DNA of 60,000 nt from Chrysomallon squamiferum (taxonomy: Eukaryota > Mollusca > Gastropoda > Neomphalida > Peltospiridae). Where the stretch lies: NCBI GenBank assembly GCA_012295275.1, contig CM022669.1, positions 2,645,640-2,705,639 of the forward strand, written 5' to 3'. The notes below the pieces were generated by a model. That model was not told the origin of the DNA, made no database searches, and saw only the letters and a program-made list of their open reading frames with translations. Shown piece after piece: positions 47,515 through 59,671 of the stretch; positions within the stretch are counted from its first letter, which is position 1, and the number at the start of each line of letters is the position of its first letter. The position numbers and the translations under genes were made by a program.

Positions 47515-48129
47515 AGCCACCTTTCTTATATATATATGTTCAAAGACACACACACTGTATAAATATAGGAAAACACAGACATACAAACATAAAAACATAG
47601 GTACCCAATGAATTAAACTATAGACTCTGAATTAGCAAATTTCAGTATACAATGAATTAAACAAAATACCTGGAATTAGCAAATTTCGGTATACAATGAA
47701 TTAAACAAAATTTTAATTACAAATTTCAAAAAAATTAAACTTTATGGAATATAAAAAATAAAACTATAGAAATAAATTAACAAATTTAACATCACATTAA
47801 ACTAAGGTACACATCACCAATATTAATATATCAATAAACACATTATTAATTAATTCTTTTTATAACCATACAAAAATATTATCAATAACCTTCTACTGTA
47901 AATATTATGCATTTGCTTAGAAACAGAGAATTTTTCTTTACAAAAAAAAAAAAGAAGAAGAAAAGAATGCTTAAATAGGAAACTGGAAAATCAGTCTCAG
48001 AGACAGGTCCATACATTTCAAAATGGCAGAGTTTATCTGGTGCAGACCTCTTCCCTTGCACACTGTCTCCTAGTCACAGAAAGATTAACAGTTGTTACTA
48101 GTTGGTTTAGTGAATGTTTCTAGATTTAG

Positions 48130-48870
48130 ATTTGTAGTAAATACTGTCACATGTCTTGGTAATATTTTACCAGCTGATTTGATTTGTGTAGTGTAGATTT
48201 AGAGTACATGCTATGAATTGTTTTGATCATATGTTGTACCTTGTTCAGATTTATGCTGTATGTTTCTTGTTTAAGATTTGCAGTTTGAGTTACTGTTTTT
48301 AGATTCATAGTGGTTACCTGCTGTTTAGATTAATAATAAGTTGTCAGTTGTTCTGATTTATTGTATTCTATTATCAGTTGTTAAGATTTCCAATATATTA
48401 TGAGTTGTTTAGATTTACAGTGTATTATGAGTTGTTTAGATTTACAGTGTATTATGAGTTATTTAGACTTGTAGTCTATTATGAATTATTTTGATTTACA
48501 GTGTATTATGAGTTGTTTAGATTTATAGTGTATTATGAGTTGTTTAGATTTGCAGTGTATTTTGAGTTGTTTAGATTTACAGTGTATTATGAGTTATTTA
48601 GACTTGTAGTCTATTATGAATTGTTTTGATTTATAGTGTATTATGAGTTGTTTTGAAATACAGTTTATTATGAGTTGTGTAGATTTACAGTGTATTATGA
48701 GTTGTTTAGATTTACAGTGTATTATGAGTTGTTTAGTTACAGTGTATTATGAATTGTTTAGATTTATAGTGTATTATCAGTTGTCTAGATGTAGTCTATT
48801 ATGAGTTGTTTAGATTTATAGTGTATTATGATTTATTTAGATTAGTAGTTTAAATTCTTTAGATTTATAG
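48130..48870. repeat. 27 bp minisatellite
   Basis: The core unit, acagtgtattatgagttgtt followed by tagattt, is clear from 48400 to 48800 with about 15 copies. More diverged relatives extend left to about 48130. It ends about 120 bases from the signal-peptide exon. Confidence 0.88.
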
Positions 48871-48988
48871 TGTTTCTGTTTTTCTGTGTATTCATGCACA
48901 TATGCTCACACTTGTATGCATGTTTATTGTATTTACACCTATTCTGTGACACAGTACAAGTAATCATTGCTAAATGAAACGTACCTAC

Positions 48989-49149
48989 CTCCATGGAATA
49001 AATTCTGATAGGTGCTTTTTTCTGACAGTTGGTCAGCACAGTGTTTGGTCCCAGCTGTGGACAGGAATGCAATGAAATACATACAGACAGACAGAACAGA
49101 CAGTGGAGTTCTGATCAGCAGCTTCATGGCAGCATCGTAGTTTGATATT
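48989..49149 (-). CDS. Signal-peptide exon of an unidentified secreted protein
   Basis: The minus strand has a strong acceptor (ttgtcttcttttctag), a 22-base leader, ATG at plus 49127-49125 and a donor GGAG|gtaggt at plus 48988. The 46 codons start MKLLIRTPLSVLSVCMYFIA and continue FLSTAGTKHC: basic start, hydrophobic core, small residues before a likely cut near STAG. The mature start has one Cys and is polar (ADQLSEKSTYQNLFHG). It ends in phase 1, which fits the exons at 40063 and 42323. An upstream ATG (ATGCTGCCATGA) overlaps the main start. A second frame is also open, ends in TGA and is Cys-rich. Family unknown. Confidence 0.5.
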
Positions 49150-51950
49150 CTAGAAAAGAAGACAATTAACATCTAGACAGCAGTGTGGCGTAACCTGGAC
49201 TAAACATGTAGAACATCGGCTGAGAAAATACTCATCAGTCTTACAGCAGCTTCTGCTCCATTTAAAAAGAAATAAATGAATTAAAAGGTAAATAAATAAT
49301 TTAATAAATAAGGAAGATAAACAAATAAATTCTACTGCTATTTTTGTTGCCTTTTTGAAGAAACAAATCACTGAAGAAACTTCACTGACACAATAACTTT
49401 CAAGGTTTTTTTCCTTAAATGCTGTTTTAACATTATCTTGGACACATTTTGACTGTTTTTCTCTCAAGTTTGCATTATTTTGCCTAACTTTATCTAAAAT
49501 GTTTTTGTCCTATCTAAAAAATAGTCTGTTATGTCTGACATGGCTGTTTTCATATTTGTTTAGCCTAACAGTCTCTAATGCCTCATCTTATTTTGCTTTA
49601 TCATAAAATTTTATCTTAGTGTTTTGCATAATTTTGTATCCATCATTGCCACTTAGTGTTTTTGTTCTTTATCTTACTTTTCTCAGATATTTTTGTTCAT
49701 TTTGAAAAATTATCCTTACATTCTTTCAAATGATTTTGACCATATCTGGTACTATTTTTTATCATTTATTCACATACATGTGCACTTAACAAGGAATTAT
49801 TAGTTTCACAAAAAAATAAAATAAAATAAAAATAATAATAATAAAAATGAACCAATGTCAACAAAACAAAGATAATTAAAAAAAACACTCGTGCAGCTCA
49901 GCTCTAGAAACAATAAATAAATCAAGGTAACAATTTCCTGTCAGCAGCAGGAAATAATTAAGTATTCTTCTTTCTCGTACTTGGTGAATTGCTAACGACA
50001 AAATGAAAATATATTTGAAATGTCACACAAATAAAACACAGGCTGAAATTTCAATACCTCATCAATACACATTTTGCACTATTAAATTCTTATAAAGACA
50101 GAACATATTTTTATAAACAACTACCAATATTGGGATTTATTGATGGAATGAGGTTTTCTAGAGGCTTAATTTTAATTTAAAAATTCAAAAACGAAAAAAA
50201 AAATAATGATAATAATAATGAGAAATAAATAAATAAATACAAAATTTATTCAAAAATTATACTAAATAAGATAGATTTTATTGCCATTTACTTATTTTTA
50301 TTTTAGGGAATTAAAATGAATTTAATTTTGAAGATTATAAATATCAAGTGCATCTTTTTAATGCTTTATTTTGGATTAACAATACAAAAGAAATGTAAAT
50401 TCAAAGATTATATTTTTGTTAAGTGGGTTAACAATTGCAGAATGAAGTAAACATTAAATTATAATGATCAAGATAAATTTGGTTAATGATTTTATTTAGA
50501 TTAAACATTTTAAATCAGGTAAAAATGTATTTAACAAATTTTATTAATTTTATCTACAAAATATTAGATTAATCACCAAAAATATATATATTAAAAAATA
50601 GAAAATAAAACAATGAAAAAATAAAATAAAATAAAACACTCAGTACTAACTAAAATAATATATAAAATATAAATAGATTCTTTGAATGAATGAATAAATA
50701 AATTACTGAATATAATTACTAAATGAAAATGAAGAAAACAACTAAAAATGTGATTAATGAACTGTAAAGAAATGAATGTGTGACTCACTGAGTCAACAAC
50801 AGTATAAATATAAATGTAAGTATAAATATCAAATCAAAACAAAATGTATATTTGAGAAAAATAAAAATAAAGTTCCATTAACCCACTGCAATCTTGTATT
50901 CATATATCAGTAATTTTTTTGGTATTTTTTATCATAACAAATTAATTTCAGGGTCACATCCAAATGTGTTTATAGGGGTGATATGCAGGTCATTATCATA
51001 AATAGGATTACTCTCACATGAAGAAATTATCCTTTTGAGTATTTTGGCTGAAATCTTATTTCCCTTCTTTTTTTCTTAGAAATGTACTGAAACAGACACA
51101 GATTGGAATAGGAACTGGGGGAGTCTGGAATAAGCTTTTTTACTCATTTAATGAAGTTACATGAAGCAGTTACCTCTCTCTGCACACACACACACATTAG
51201 TGAACAATGAAAAGTTTAATATTAGCATTCAAAATATCTAATATATGTAGAAGCAAGTCTCTCTCTCTCTCTCTCTCTCTATACATGTTTACGAATAAAC
51301 ACTGAAAGCTGCAAATGTTGTTAGACACTTTAGAACTCATATCAACACTCCATCTTGAATCTGCACCTGAAAGTGTTTAATCAGACAAATACTTTTTATA
51401 TATATATATTTTTTTTATTTGCTTGAGCATGTTTCTCAAAATATTAAAAGATAAAACTTGTAGTTAAGAAATGTCTCTGAGATACACTCTGTGAAATGTT
51501 ACAGACTCTTTATCAAGTGATTTTCAAGTGTTTGTGTTTTTAAAGCTGTGTAGTAAAAGCAACAGGGATGTTAGTCTACAAATTTGATTTTGCAACAAAC
51601 AACATAATCTTGTTAAAATGGTACTATATAAAACTAAAATAATGAGAAAAATTTTATCTATCCGTTACATTGTATTATTAAAATAATTCTTATCATTTTT
51701 ATTTTAAAACTGTAAAGTCACCTAAATTTTTCATAATTATATTATTTATTGGCATACTTTGTATATTTAAAACATTTTTTTTTACAAAATGGAAAGCTGG
51801 AGTGAAAGTTAATTGGAGAATTAAGTAAATGTACACTATAATTATAAGAAATAAACAATCCATGTTTAACTGACAGAAACCTGGCAAAGCAAAACTAACA
51901 TATATCTTCATTAGCACAGAAACCAAAGAAAATAAATAAATAATAATAAT

Positions 51951-51983
<33 letters not shown>

Positions 51984-52345
51984 GAAAATAAACAGGAAAT
52001 TTTAAACTGAGAAGAGAATAATCATACTGTATCCAAGGTAATCTTGTCTAATACTTAGTTTATTTTTGGTAATCTTGTCTAATACTTAGTTTATTTTTGA
52101 TAGTTTTTGCTTACATTCTTTCAAATGATTTTATTGCATTTGGAACTGTTTTTATCATTTATTCACAAACATGTACAGTTAACAATGGAATGATCAGTTT
52201 TACAATAAAATAAAAAATAAAAATAATAAAAATAATATTAATAATAAAATAAAAAAAAATAAAAGAATAATAAAAGAAAATAATGACAACAAAAAAGAAA
52301 AATCAAACTTTCAGAAAACAAAAATATATATATGAATTTCAGATG

Positions 52346-52412
<67 letters not shown>

Positions 52413-53440
52413 CAGAAACCAACTCCTAATTCCAGGTAAGAAGTAAGTCTGTCTACTGTGATTTAACATTAAAAGATTACACTCAGCTATATTCATCATC
52501 TGTTTAATTCCATTAAATTAGTTCAAAACATGCATTTTATTTATTATGGATATTAAAAAATTAAATAAATAATAATTAAAATTAAATAATTTAAAAATTA
52601 AAAAACAAAGAAGAAATCGTGAACAAAACTAATAATTAAAATGAGGGTTAATTATTTAAAAGATTCCCCAAACTGCAGTACAAAGATTACATTTGTAAGA
52701 AGTATATCAAAAAAAAAAAAAAAATAATAATAATAATAATAATAATATTAAAAAAGTAAAGATAATAATAATTAGTAAAGTTAACTAAGAATACCAGCCT
52801 ATAAACACCAATTTTTAAAAATTAAATATTAAGAATCTTGTCAGTTATCTAACGATTCTAAATAAAGTGTAAAAAATACCCAAGGAAAAGAAAAGTGAAT
52901 AAATATAATAAAAATGGTGTAGAAATAAATCTCAGCATATATGTATAAATATTTTGTTTAAAAATTTTAATTTAACCATATTACAAAACAGCTCAAAATA
53001 CAGCATGCAAAGTGAACTGGAGAGAAACAACAGTAAATAATTTTTAAAAAGGTAGCTAAATATAGCAATATTTATGAATAAATATTTATAAACAGAATCA
53101 AATTAAACTTAGAAAAGACAGTTTAGAGCTAATTTAAATATCAGAAATGTGGGAACACTTGAAAATTAAATTTGTATAATTACTGTTATGCTATTAGTAA
53201 AAACGTCTTCCTGCAATGAAACTTTTACAAAAAGAAACAACAAAACAAACAGTAATTAATAAATAAAAGATGTCACTGTTTACAATTTTACAAAAGAAAT
53301 AACTTCTTCCTTCGTATGTCATACTATTTTTCTTGCTGATAAAATATCCAAATTATAAATACAGTTTATGTATATATTTTGCTAATAAAAAAATGGAATG
53401 ACAAACTAAAACCTAAATTTTAAGAAATATTCCTTCCTAC
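49150..53440. other. AT-rich stretch, probable intron upstream of the signal-peptide exon
   Basis: No convincing exon on either strand. It contains A-rich AAT/AAAT runs (49810-49850, 50190-50240, 51930-51990, 52200-52290) and a long (CA)n at 52346-52411. Confidence 0.5.
51256..51281. repeat. (CT)n microsatellite
   Basis: About 13 CT units in otherwise AT-rich sequence. Confidence 0.85.
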
Positions 53441-53444
53441 ATAC

Positions 53445-53960
53445 CTTATGTAATTTTCATTGCAAATCTCTTTAAATCTTGTGCAAGAACGTGCCTCCTT
53501 TAATTTTCACATCAGCAGCATTTACTCCAAGAGTTGTTAAAACGTGTTAATTTCATTTATTTTTCATAATGAGATCTTCTTGGTAACATTGCAGAAAGCA
53601 ATCATTGCACGTGACTGCTTTCTGAGACAGAGAAATCTGTGGTAACTTGTGGTAATAGCTGCAGGTTTCTATCTCTGCCAGCAGGCACTGCTTTCAGCAG
53701 GAGTTAGAAGAAAATGTATAATATTGATTGTGACAAAGGTCTTATTCATCAAACCTGCTGATCAAACTGAGGCCAGTGTGTAGGCAGGATCAGACTGCAG
53801 CTGAAAATGTATTGATCCCAGAGTGTACATCGTGTGTTTTCCTCACACAAAAAACCTCATCTCCAATCTGGCCTCAGATTTAAATGTCTCATCTTATGTA
53901 CTTCATGCTTCAAATAGTCTCTTCCAGTTCTCGCCTCATTTTGATTTCATTTGCTGTTTT
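53445..53960 (-). promoter_or_regulatory. GC-richer island, candidate 5' exon/promoter of the minus-strand gene
   Basis: From 53580 to 53930 base composition is clearly less AT-rich and no frame stays open. On the minus strand a good donor, CATAAG|gtatgt, occurs at plus 53445, so transcription could begin in the island and splice to the acceptor at 49150. Assignment rests on position and the donor only. Confidence 0.3.
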
Positions 53961-53964
53961 AGCA

Positions 53965-55160
53965 CAGTTTTTTTGACTGACTTTACTAGCACTGACTAAC
54001 ATTTTTTTATTTGACTGACTTTACCAGCACTAACATTTTTTTATTTGACTGACTTTACCAGCACTGACTAACATTTTTTTATTAGACTGATTTTACCAGC
54101 ACTGACTAACATTTTTTTATTAGACTGACTAACATTTTTTTATTACACTGATTTTACCAGCACTGACTAACATTTTTTTATTAGACTGACTAACATTTTT
54201 TTATTACACTGATTTTACCAGCACTGACTAACGCGTTGATTTGATTTGACTGATTTTACCATTACTAACACTTTGATTTGATCTGACTGATTTTACTAGT
54301 ACTAATACTTTGATTTGATTTGACTGATTTTACTAGTACTAATACTTTGATTTGATTTGACTGATTTTACAAGCACTAATACTTTGATTTGATCTGACTG
54401 ATTTTACTAGTACTAATACTTTGATTTGATTTGACTGATTTTACTAGTACTAATACTTTGATTTGATTTGACTGATTTTACTAGTACTAATACTTTGATT
54501 TGATTTGACTGATTTTACTAGTACTAATACTTTGATTTGATTTGACTGATTTTACCAGCACTGACTAACACTTTGATTTGATTTGACTGATTTTACAAGC
54601 ACTGACTAACACTTTGAGTTGATCTGACTGATTTTACAAGCAGTGACTAACACTTTGATTTGATTTGACTGATTTTACCAGCACTGACTAACACTTTGAT
54701 TTGATTTGACTGATTTTACAAGCACTGACTAACACTTTGATTTGATTTGACTGATTTTACAAGCACTGACTAACACTTTGAGTTGATTTGACTGACAAGC
54801 ACTAACACTTTGATTTTTGACTGATTTTACAAGCACTGACTAACACTTTGATTTGATTTGACTGATTTTACAAGCACTAACACTTTGAGTTGATTTGACT
54901 GATTTTACAAGCACTGACTAACACTTTGAGTTGATTTGACTGATTTTACAAGCACTGACTAACACTTTGAGTTGATTTGACTGATTTTACCAGCACTGAC
55001 TAACACTTTGAGTTGATCTGACTGATTTTACAAGCACTAACACTTTGATTTGATCTGACTGATTTTACCAGCACTAACACTTTGAGTTGATCTGACTGAT
55101 TTTACAAGCACTAACACTTTGATTTGATCTGACTGATTTTACCAGCACTAACACTTTGCT
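53965..55160. repeat. 37/41 bp minisatellite, about 30 copies
   Basis: Unit: gactgattttacaagcactg, then actaacactttgatttgattt. Variants lacking the inner gact are 37 bp, often with actagtactaatac. The left end (53965-54230) holds a related T-rich form with catttttttatt. Subtypes cluster in blocks, as expected from stepwise local duplication. Confidence 0.92.
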
Positions 55161-55169
55161 GATTTAAAT

Positions 55170-56560
55170 AGTTTACTGTATTAAGTAACAACTGAAATCA
55201 GCAAAGTAATGCAGATATGCTTTTATCAAGAACATTTAATCATTGTCTTCTCTATTACATTTTGTAAAATTTGCTTTTAAACAACATTGATTTGAAATGA
55301 TTATTTTATATAATATTTTTCATCCTTATAAAATATTGCTTTTGAAAAAAAATATGTTTTAAGAAAACATTTTGCCTAGTCTATAAATTATTAACAACAA
55401 ATATTTAAAAACTATTAGTGGTTTTTTGTCATAAAGAGTAAACTGGAATAAAAATGATTTATGTCATTGCATCAAACAAACGGTTTGTCTTGTGTTGATA
55501 TGTTAATAACAAAATAACAAATTAAATATCTAATAAAAAGAGATTAGAAATAATTAAATGATTGATCAATGTATGAAAAATTTATGAAAATAGTGATAGA
55601 TCAGAAATGCCAATTTTAGCTTGTTTGTCTCTTTAATAAAATAAATTAAAACTGATATTAACAAAATGAAATCATACACAAAAAAAAAAAGAAGAATAAA
55701 GTTAAATAAATACAAGATACAAAATACAAAATATAAAATATAAAAATAAATAATAAAAAAAAATTAATTAAAAAACAAAAATATAAAATAAAATAAAAAA
55801 TACATTTCTTCTCTTTATTTAAACAACAATAAAACCTCCTTGTTTCTCCAACTCTTTTTACATTATTGTTATTCTTTATTATTTGCAAAGATTAGTTGTC
55901 TATAACAAAGACAAATATCTTTTTTATTTATATAATATTGTCCATACATTATGTTCAGTGCTTGCAGGGAATTGTTGAGACGTGACAGATCAACATTCCT
56001 TAGTACGTAAGTCATTTTTGATTCTATTTCAACCAGTACAGAAGTGTTAAATGAAAACATAATCAAAATTTAAATAAGATATAAAAACAATGTATTATTA
56101 ATAAATGATTAATAGTGTTTTTATGATGACTGAGATCATCTATTTCTATAGGAAGATGATCAGTTTATATTTGAGTTATGTAACTATTATTGAAGATTTC
56201 ACCAATAAGATTTTCCTACTTTCAGATGCATTCATCTTTTCATAATAAAAAAAAATGGCCAATGTTGAAGCAATATTCAAATTTTAACTCTGATGTTACT
56301 TTATAAGTAAAATAGCAGTCATTAAAGTTAATGTATTTTTTACATCAAATATCTCCCTTACAATACTTTAAGTAAATATTTATTTCCCGAGAGAGTAATC
56401 ATAATTGATATTTTATCTCTACAGAGAATCACAGTCTAGCTGATAGTTTTGTACAAATGACAGTAAAAGAGATTCAACAAGGAAAGTAGAATAATTAGAG
56501 ACAATTGATGACTAAAGAAGTGAAAGGGTATTTTTATTAAAATGTCACGTCCCTGTAGAA
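55170..56560. other. AT-rich spacer with one weak exon-like frame
   Basis: Mostly A/T-rich. At 55945-56025 the minus strand reads SKMTYVLRNVDLSRLNNSLQ and ALNI in an open frame after an acceptor-like gttgaaatag, with GTATGG as a weak donor. No partner exon is supported. Confidence 0.3.
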
Positions 56561-56659
56561 TTGTCATCTTCTGTGTTCTGTAATTATCACAGAATTACGC
56601 AAGATTCTTATCTCTGACATTTACAACCAGGAACAGGAGAAAAAAACAGAAAAGAAGAA

Positions 56660-56663
<4 letters not shown>

Positions 56664-56716
<53 letters not shown>

Positions 56717-56812
56717 ACCAACAACAATAATAACAACAGTAATAACAACAGAAATAAGAACAATAATAACAATAATAATAATAATAATAATAATAATAGC
56801 AATAACAACAAC
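56664..56812. repeat. (CA)n and (AAC/AAT)n microsatellites
   Basis: About 27 CA units (56664-56719), then AAC and AAT triplets to 56812. They yield Leu/Ile/Val-Cys ORFs on the minus strand that are not genes. Confidence 0.9.
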
Positions 56813-56972
56813 AAAAAAGCAATAGTTACATTTAAACATCAGAAAATAGTAACAATGGAGTTAACCTGGCTCACAGTGGGTGTGAATTAATGTGGACAAG
56901 AACTGTGATAATTTAACCTGTGGTATGTCACTAATGTGTGTCTGTCAGTTTGTTATTGATTCTCTTATTGAC

Positions 56973-57143
56973 CTGAGCATCTCCACAAAAGGACACGAGG
57001 AAGTCCAGGCTGCTGCTAATGGTTCGTGTAGACTGGACAGAGCTGCAGATCTGTAGTTCATGTTGTGTCTGGGGTAACGCAGGATAAATCTGGATCATTT
57101 CGGTAATGTCCCATTCTGCCCAGTCTCCTTGATATATGTTTGT
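56973..57143 (-). CDS. Internal coding exon, TGF-beta-prodomain-like motif, otherwise unidentified
   Basis: The minus strand has acceptor tgtttttcataattag, 57 open codons in phase 0 at both ends, and donor GCTCAG|gtcaat. The frame reads TNIYQGDWAEWDITEMIQIY, then PALPQTQHELQICSSVQSTR and TISSSLDFLVSFCGDAQ. GC is far above the flanks. W-x-x-[WF]-D-[IV]-T, then L-x-[IV]-x, then a hydrophobic FLVSF-x-x-D resembles the C-terminal arm of TGF-beta-family prodomains (W-x-x-FDVT ... PFLVVF-x-D). That is inference from a short motif. No mature TGF-beta cystine-knot exon was found in the window. It may belong to a gene extending beyond 60 kb. Confidence 0.6.
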
Positions 57144-57361
57144 CTAATTATGAAAAACATTTCTTTTATATTATATATATTTCTTTATTAAAGTCCTTTT
57201 TTTAATAAATGTTGATATAGGGAGACAGATTGCTGGAAGAGTAAGTACACTCATACAGAAACATGTTTTACAATTAATAAAAAAAAAAAAATATGTTTAG
57301 CCTATTCCAGCAAATGAACTGTACTTCAGTTATAAAATATTTTAATTCAAGAGAAAATAAT

Positions 57362-57367
<6 letters not shown>

Positions 57368-57399
<32 letters not shown>
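57368..57399. repeat. (TA)n microsatellite
   Basis: About 15 TA units inside AT-rich sequence. Confidence 0.85.
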
Positions 57400-58820
57400 T
57401 AAAAATAATTTAACAAAAATAAAAATATATTTCAATTTTAAAAACCAGTATATTTGCATATTACAAAAAAACAAACAAAAAAACAATCACTTTTTAAAAG
57501 ATCATTATAAATCATTATTTTTTTATTAATAATAACTAACAGAATCACATAAACAGTGAAAAAAGAAGGAAAATTCATAAATGACAATTAAAACTAAAAT
57601 GTATGTGATGGTGAAATGGTAAATGTCACACAGACAGATATAATCAAATATAAACATTAGTGTGTCATGCTCGTGACCTCCTCTGACACATTCGCATGAC
57701 ACGCTGTGTACTAAATGTATTTATTAGATTTTCACAACTCCCATGAGATGCAAATCAATTGCTATAAATCAACACTCCTCATACAGGATCTATTAAGATC
57801 TTGTCTCTCAAAGTGAAGCATATTATTGTAAAGATCAATAAGGGAACACTTTCTACATTTCTTCAGACGCATGGAAGTCTGGATGGATGGATGCTGTGTA
57901 CTGATTTAATAAGGATATTACATGTAATGCATTAGGTACTGTTAATCATAATTCTGCTTGGTATGATGTTATTAATGTGTGCCACTGGTACATAAATGTC
58001 CAAAAAAAACACCTAATTAAATATTAGGGTATAGAACGTAGTTTATAGAAACTCAAAATGCATTTTATGTAGAAAAAATATAATTTAAGTTTTTTGTTTA
58101 TAAATAAAAATGTGTAAATATATTTGTAAACAAAAAAAAAATATAAATAAATAAATACATTTTGTGTATCGAAAGTCTAAACAGATTGTGAACAGGATAT
58201 TTAAATACTATTTTATATATTATATGTACTGAAAAATCTAAATACATTTTGCATATAAATAAAATCTAAATGTAATTCAGAAAGAGAAAACACATTTACA
58301 TACTTTCAAATGATGCTGCTGATAATAATAAAGGATGACAATAGCATAAAAGTACACGAGACAAAGATGATGAGATGTATTTAATACTATCCTTCAGTAA
58401 ATATATAATAATCAATATCCTAGTGACTAAAAGTGTTTTTATTTTCAAAGTTTGCTTTGTGAATGCAGATTGTGGCGAAAAAGATGCATTATTCCTCAGT
58501 GAATAGTAAAAAAATATAAATTATTCATTAAAGCTTTGACTAAAAGTATTTTCTTATTTTCAAAGTTTATTATTTGAACAGAGTGAAGATTATAATCAAT
58601 AAAACAACTAACAATAATTTCTGATAGTGTGAATTCTGTAATAACAAGACAAATATAAGAAAATGTGTGACTTATGTGACATGTAATACCTGTCAGTATA
58701 ATGTGTTGTGACAGTAACACTTCAAGGAGTTATACATTAAAACAAACAAAACCATCAGCAGACATTTATTGTTCACAATGTGATGTTCAATAGTGAAAAA
58801 TGTTACAAAACAGCAAAGAT
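57400..58820. other. AT-rich sequence without recognised genes
   Basis: Nothing coding is supported. A slightly GC-richer patch at 57655-57720 contains repeated tgacac/gcatgacac motifs of unknown meaning. Confidence 0.5.
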
Positions 58821-58857
58821 AAATTAATTAACTTTATTAAAATATGGAAACTTTATT

Positions 58858-59095
58858 AACCTGTTTTTTTCACTGATGTCTGTTCCACCAGAATAGATTA
58901 AATATAAACTAAATTTTATACAAATATACAAAATTCTACTAACCTCATTTACTGAAGTCTTTTCTGAAAAATAGATAAAATACAAATTAAACTTTATAGA
59001 AATACAGCAAACTCTGTTAACCTGATTCACTGATGTCTGTTCCTGCAGCAGCAGATTCATCCCGCAATTGAGTGAGCTGCTTTCAGAAATAAACT
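58858..59095 (-). repeat. Three tandem mini-exon-like units of about 80 bp
   Basis: Three diverged copies at 83 and 78 bp spacing each hold, in minus-strand order, an acceptor-like Y-rich stretch, ACAGACATCAGTGAA or a variant, and a donor-like GTTA. The rightmost unit, after ctgaaag, has an open frame (QLTQLRDESAAAGTDISES) ending at a gttaac donor near plus 59021. The middle would-be exon is only 20 bases (58944-58963). The rightmost copy may be a real exon just upstream of the 57.1 kb exon, the others decayed duplicates. Confidence 0.4.
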
Positions 59096-59473
59096 GAACA
59101 TCATGGCAAGAGTAAACTTTAAATAAACCTAAAACACAATTTATACACCTTTCTTGTTTTTATCTACAACAGCATTATATAACTCGAAAAGCATATTTAT
59201 TTCCTACTTATATATGTCATTATAATTATAATTATTATTATTATTATTATTATTTATTATTATTATGGTTATCATCATCATCTTCATCACTATTACTATT
59301 TTTACTATTATTATATTCATAAATGACAAGTTTCATTAATATTTGGAGACAAAATATAACCTGTATAATAATAAATAATAAAATAATAAAGTAAATAAAT
59401 AAGCAAACCAAAAAATTTATGATTACAAATATTATGTTATCCTAGCAAAGGTGAATACAAAAAAAGATATTAG

Positions 59474-59671
59474 TTGAAAGCTTTGAAAGCGCTTGTGGGT
59501 AGCCCACATCTGAATGGGAAAAAGCCTTGTGTGTTTATAGCAATAACTGATCAGCAAGCCATTAATTCTGCTTTCATAAATAGACATAATATATACGTAA
59601 TGAAATACACTGGACCACCTCTGTTAAATCAATTACAAGATTCTTGTTATCTTGTGTTGAAAGAAATATAG
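59474..59671 (+). CDS. Orphan ORF, possible coding fragment
   Basis: 65 open codons without an ATG at the start (preceded by TAG) and ending in TAG. Composition is protein-like: KALVGSPHLNGKKPCVFIAI, TDQQAINSAFINRHNIYVMK, YTGPPLLNQLQDSCYLVLKE. GC is higher than the flanks. There is no acceptor with a good pyrimidine tract, so a pseudogene or mobile-element fragment is at least as likely as an exon. Not recognised. Confidence 0.3.
   Translation: MKALKALVGSPHLNGKKPCVFIAITDQQAINSAFINRHNIYVMKYTGPPLLNQLQDSCYLVLKEI

Noticed and set aside
47099-47598. Two minus-strand ORFs of 70 and 104 codons
   Set aside because: Their Ser/Phe/Leu-rich composition is what antisense of the Lys/Glu-rich plus-strand frame gives; kept only as an alternative reading.
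56608-56839. Leu/Ile/Val-rich hydrophobic ORFs that look like membrane proteins
   Set aside because: They come from (CA)n, AAC and AAT repeats read on the minus strand.
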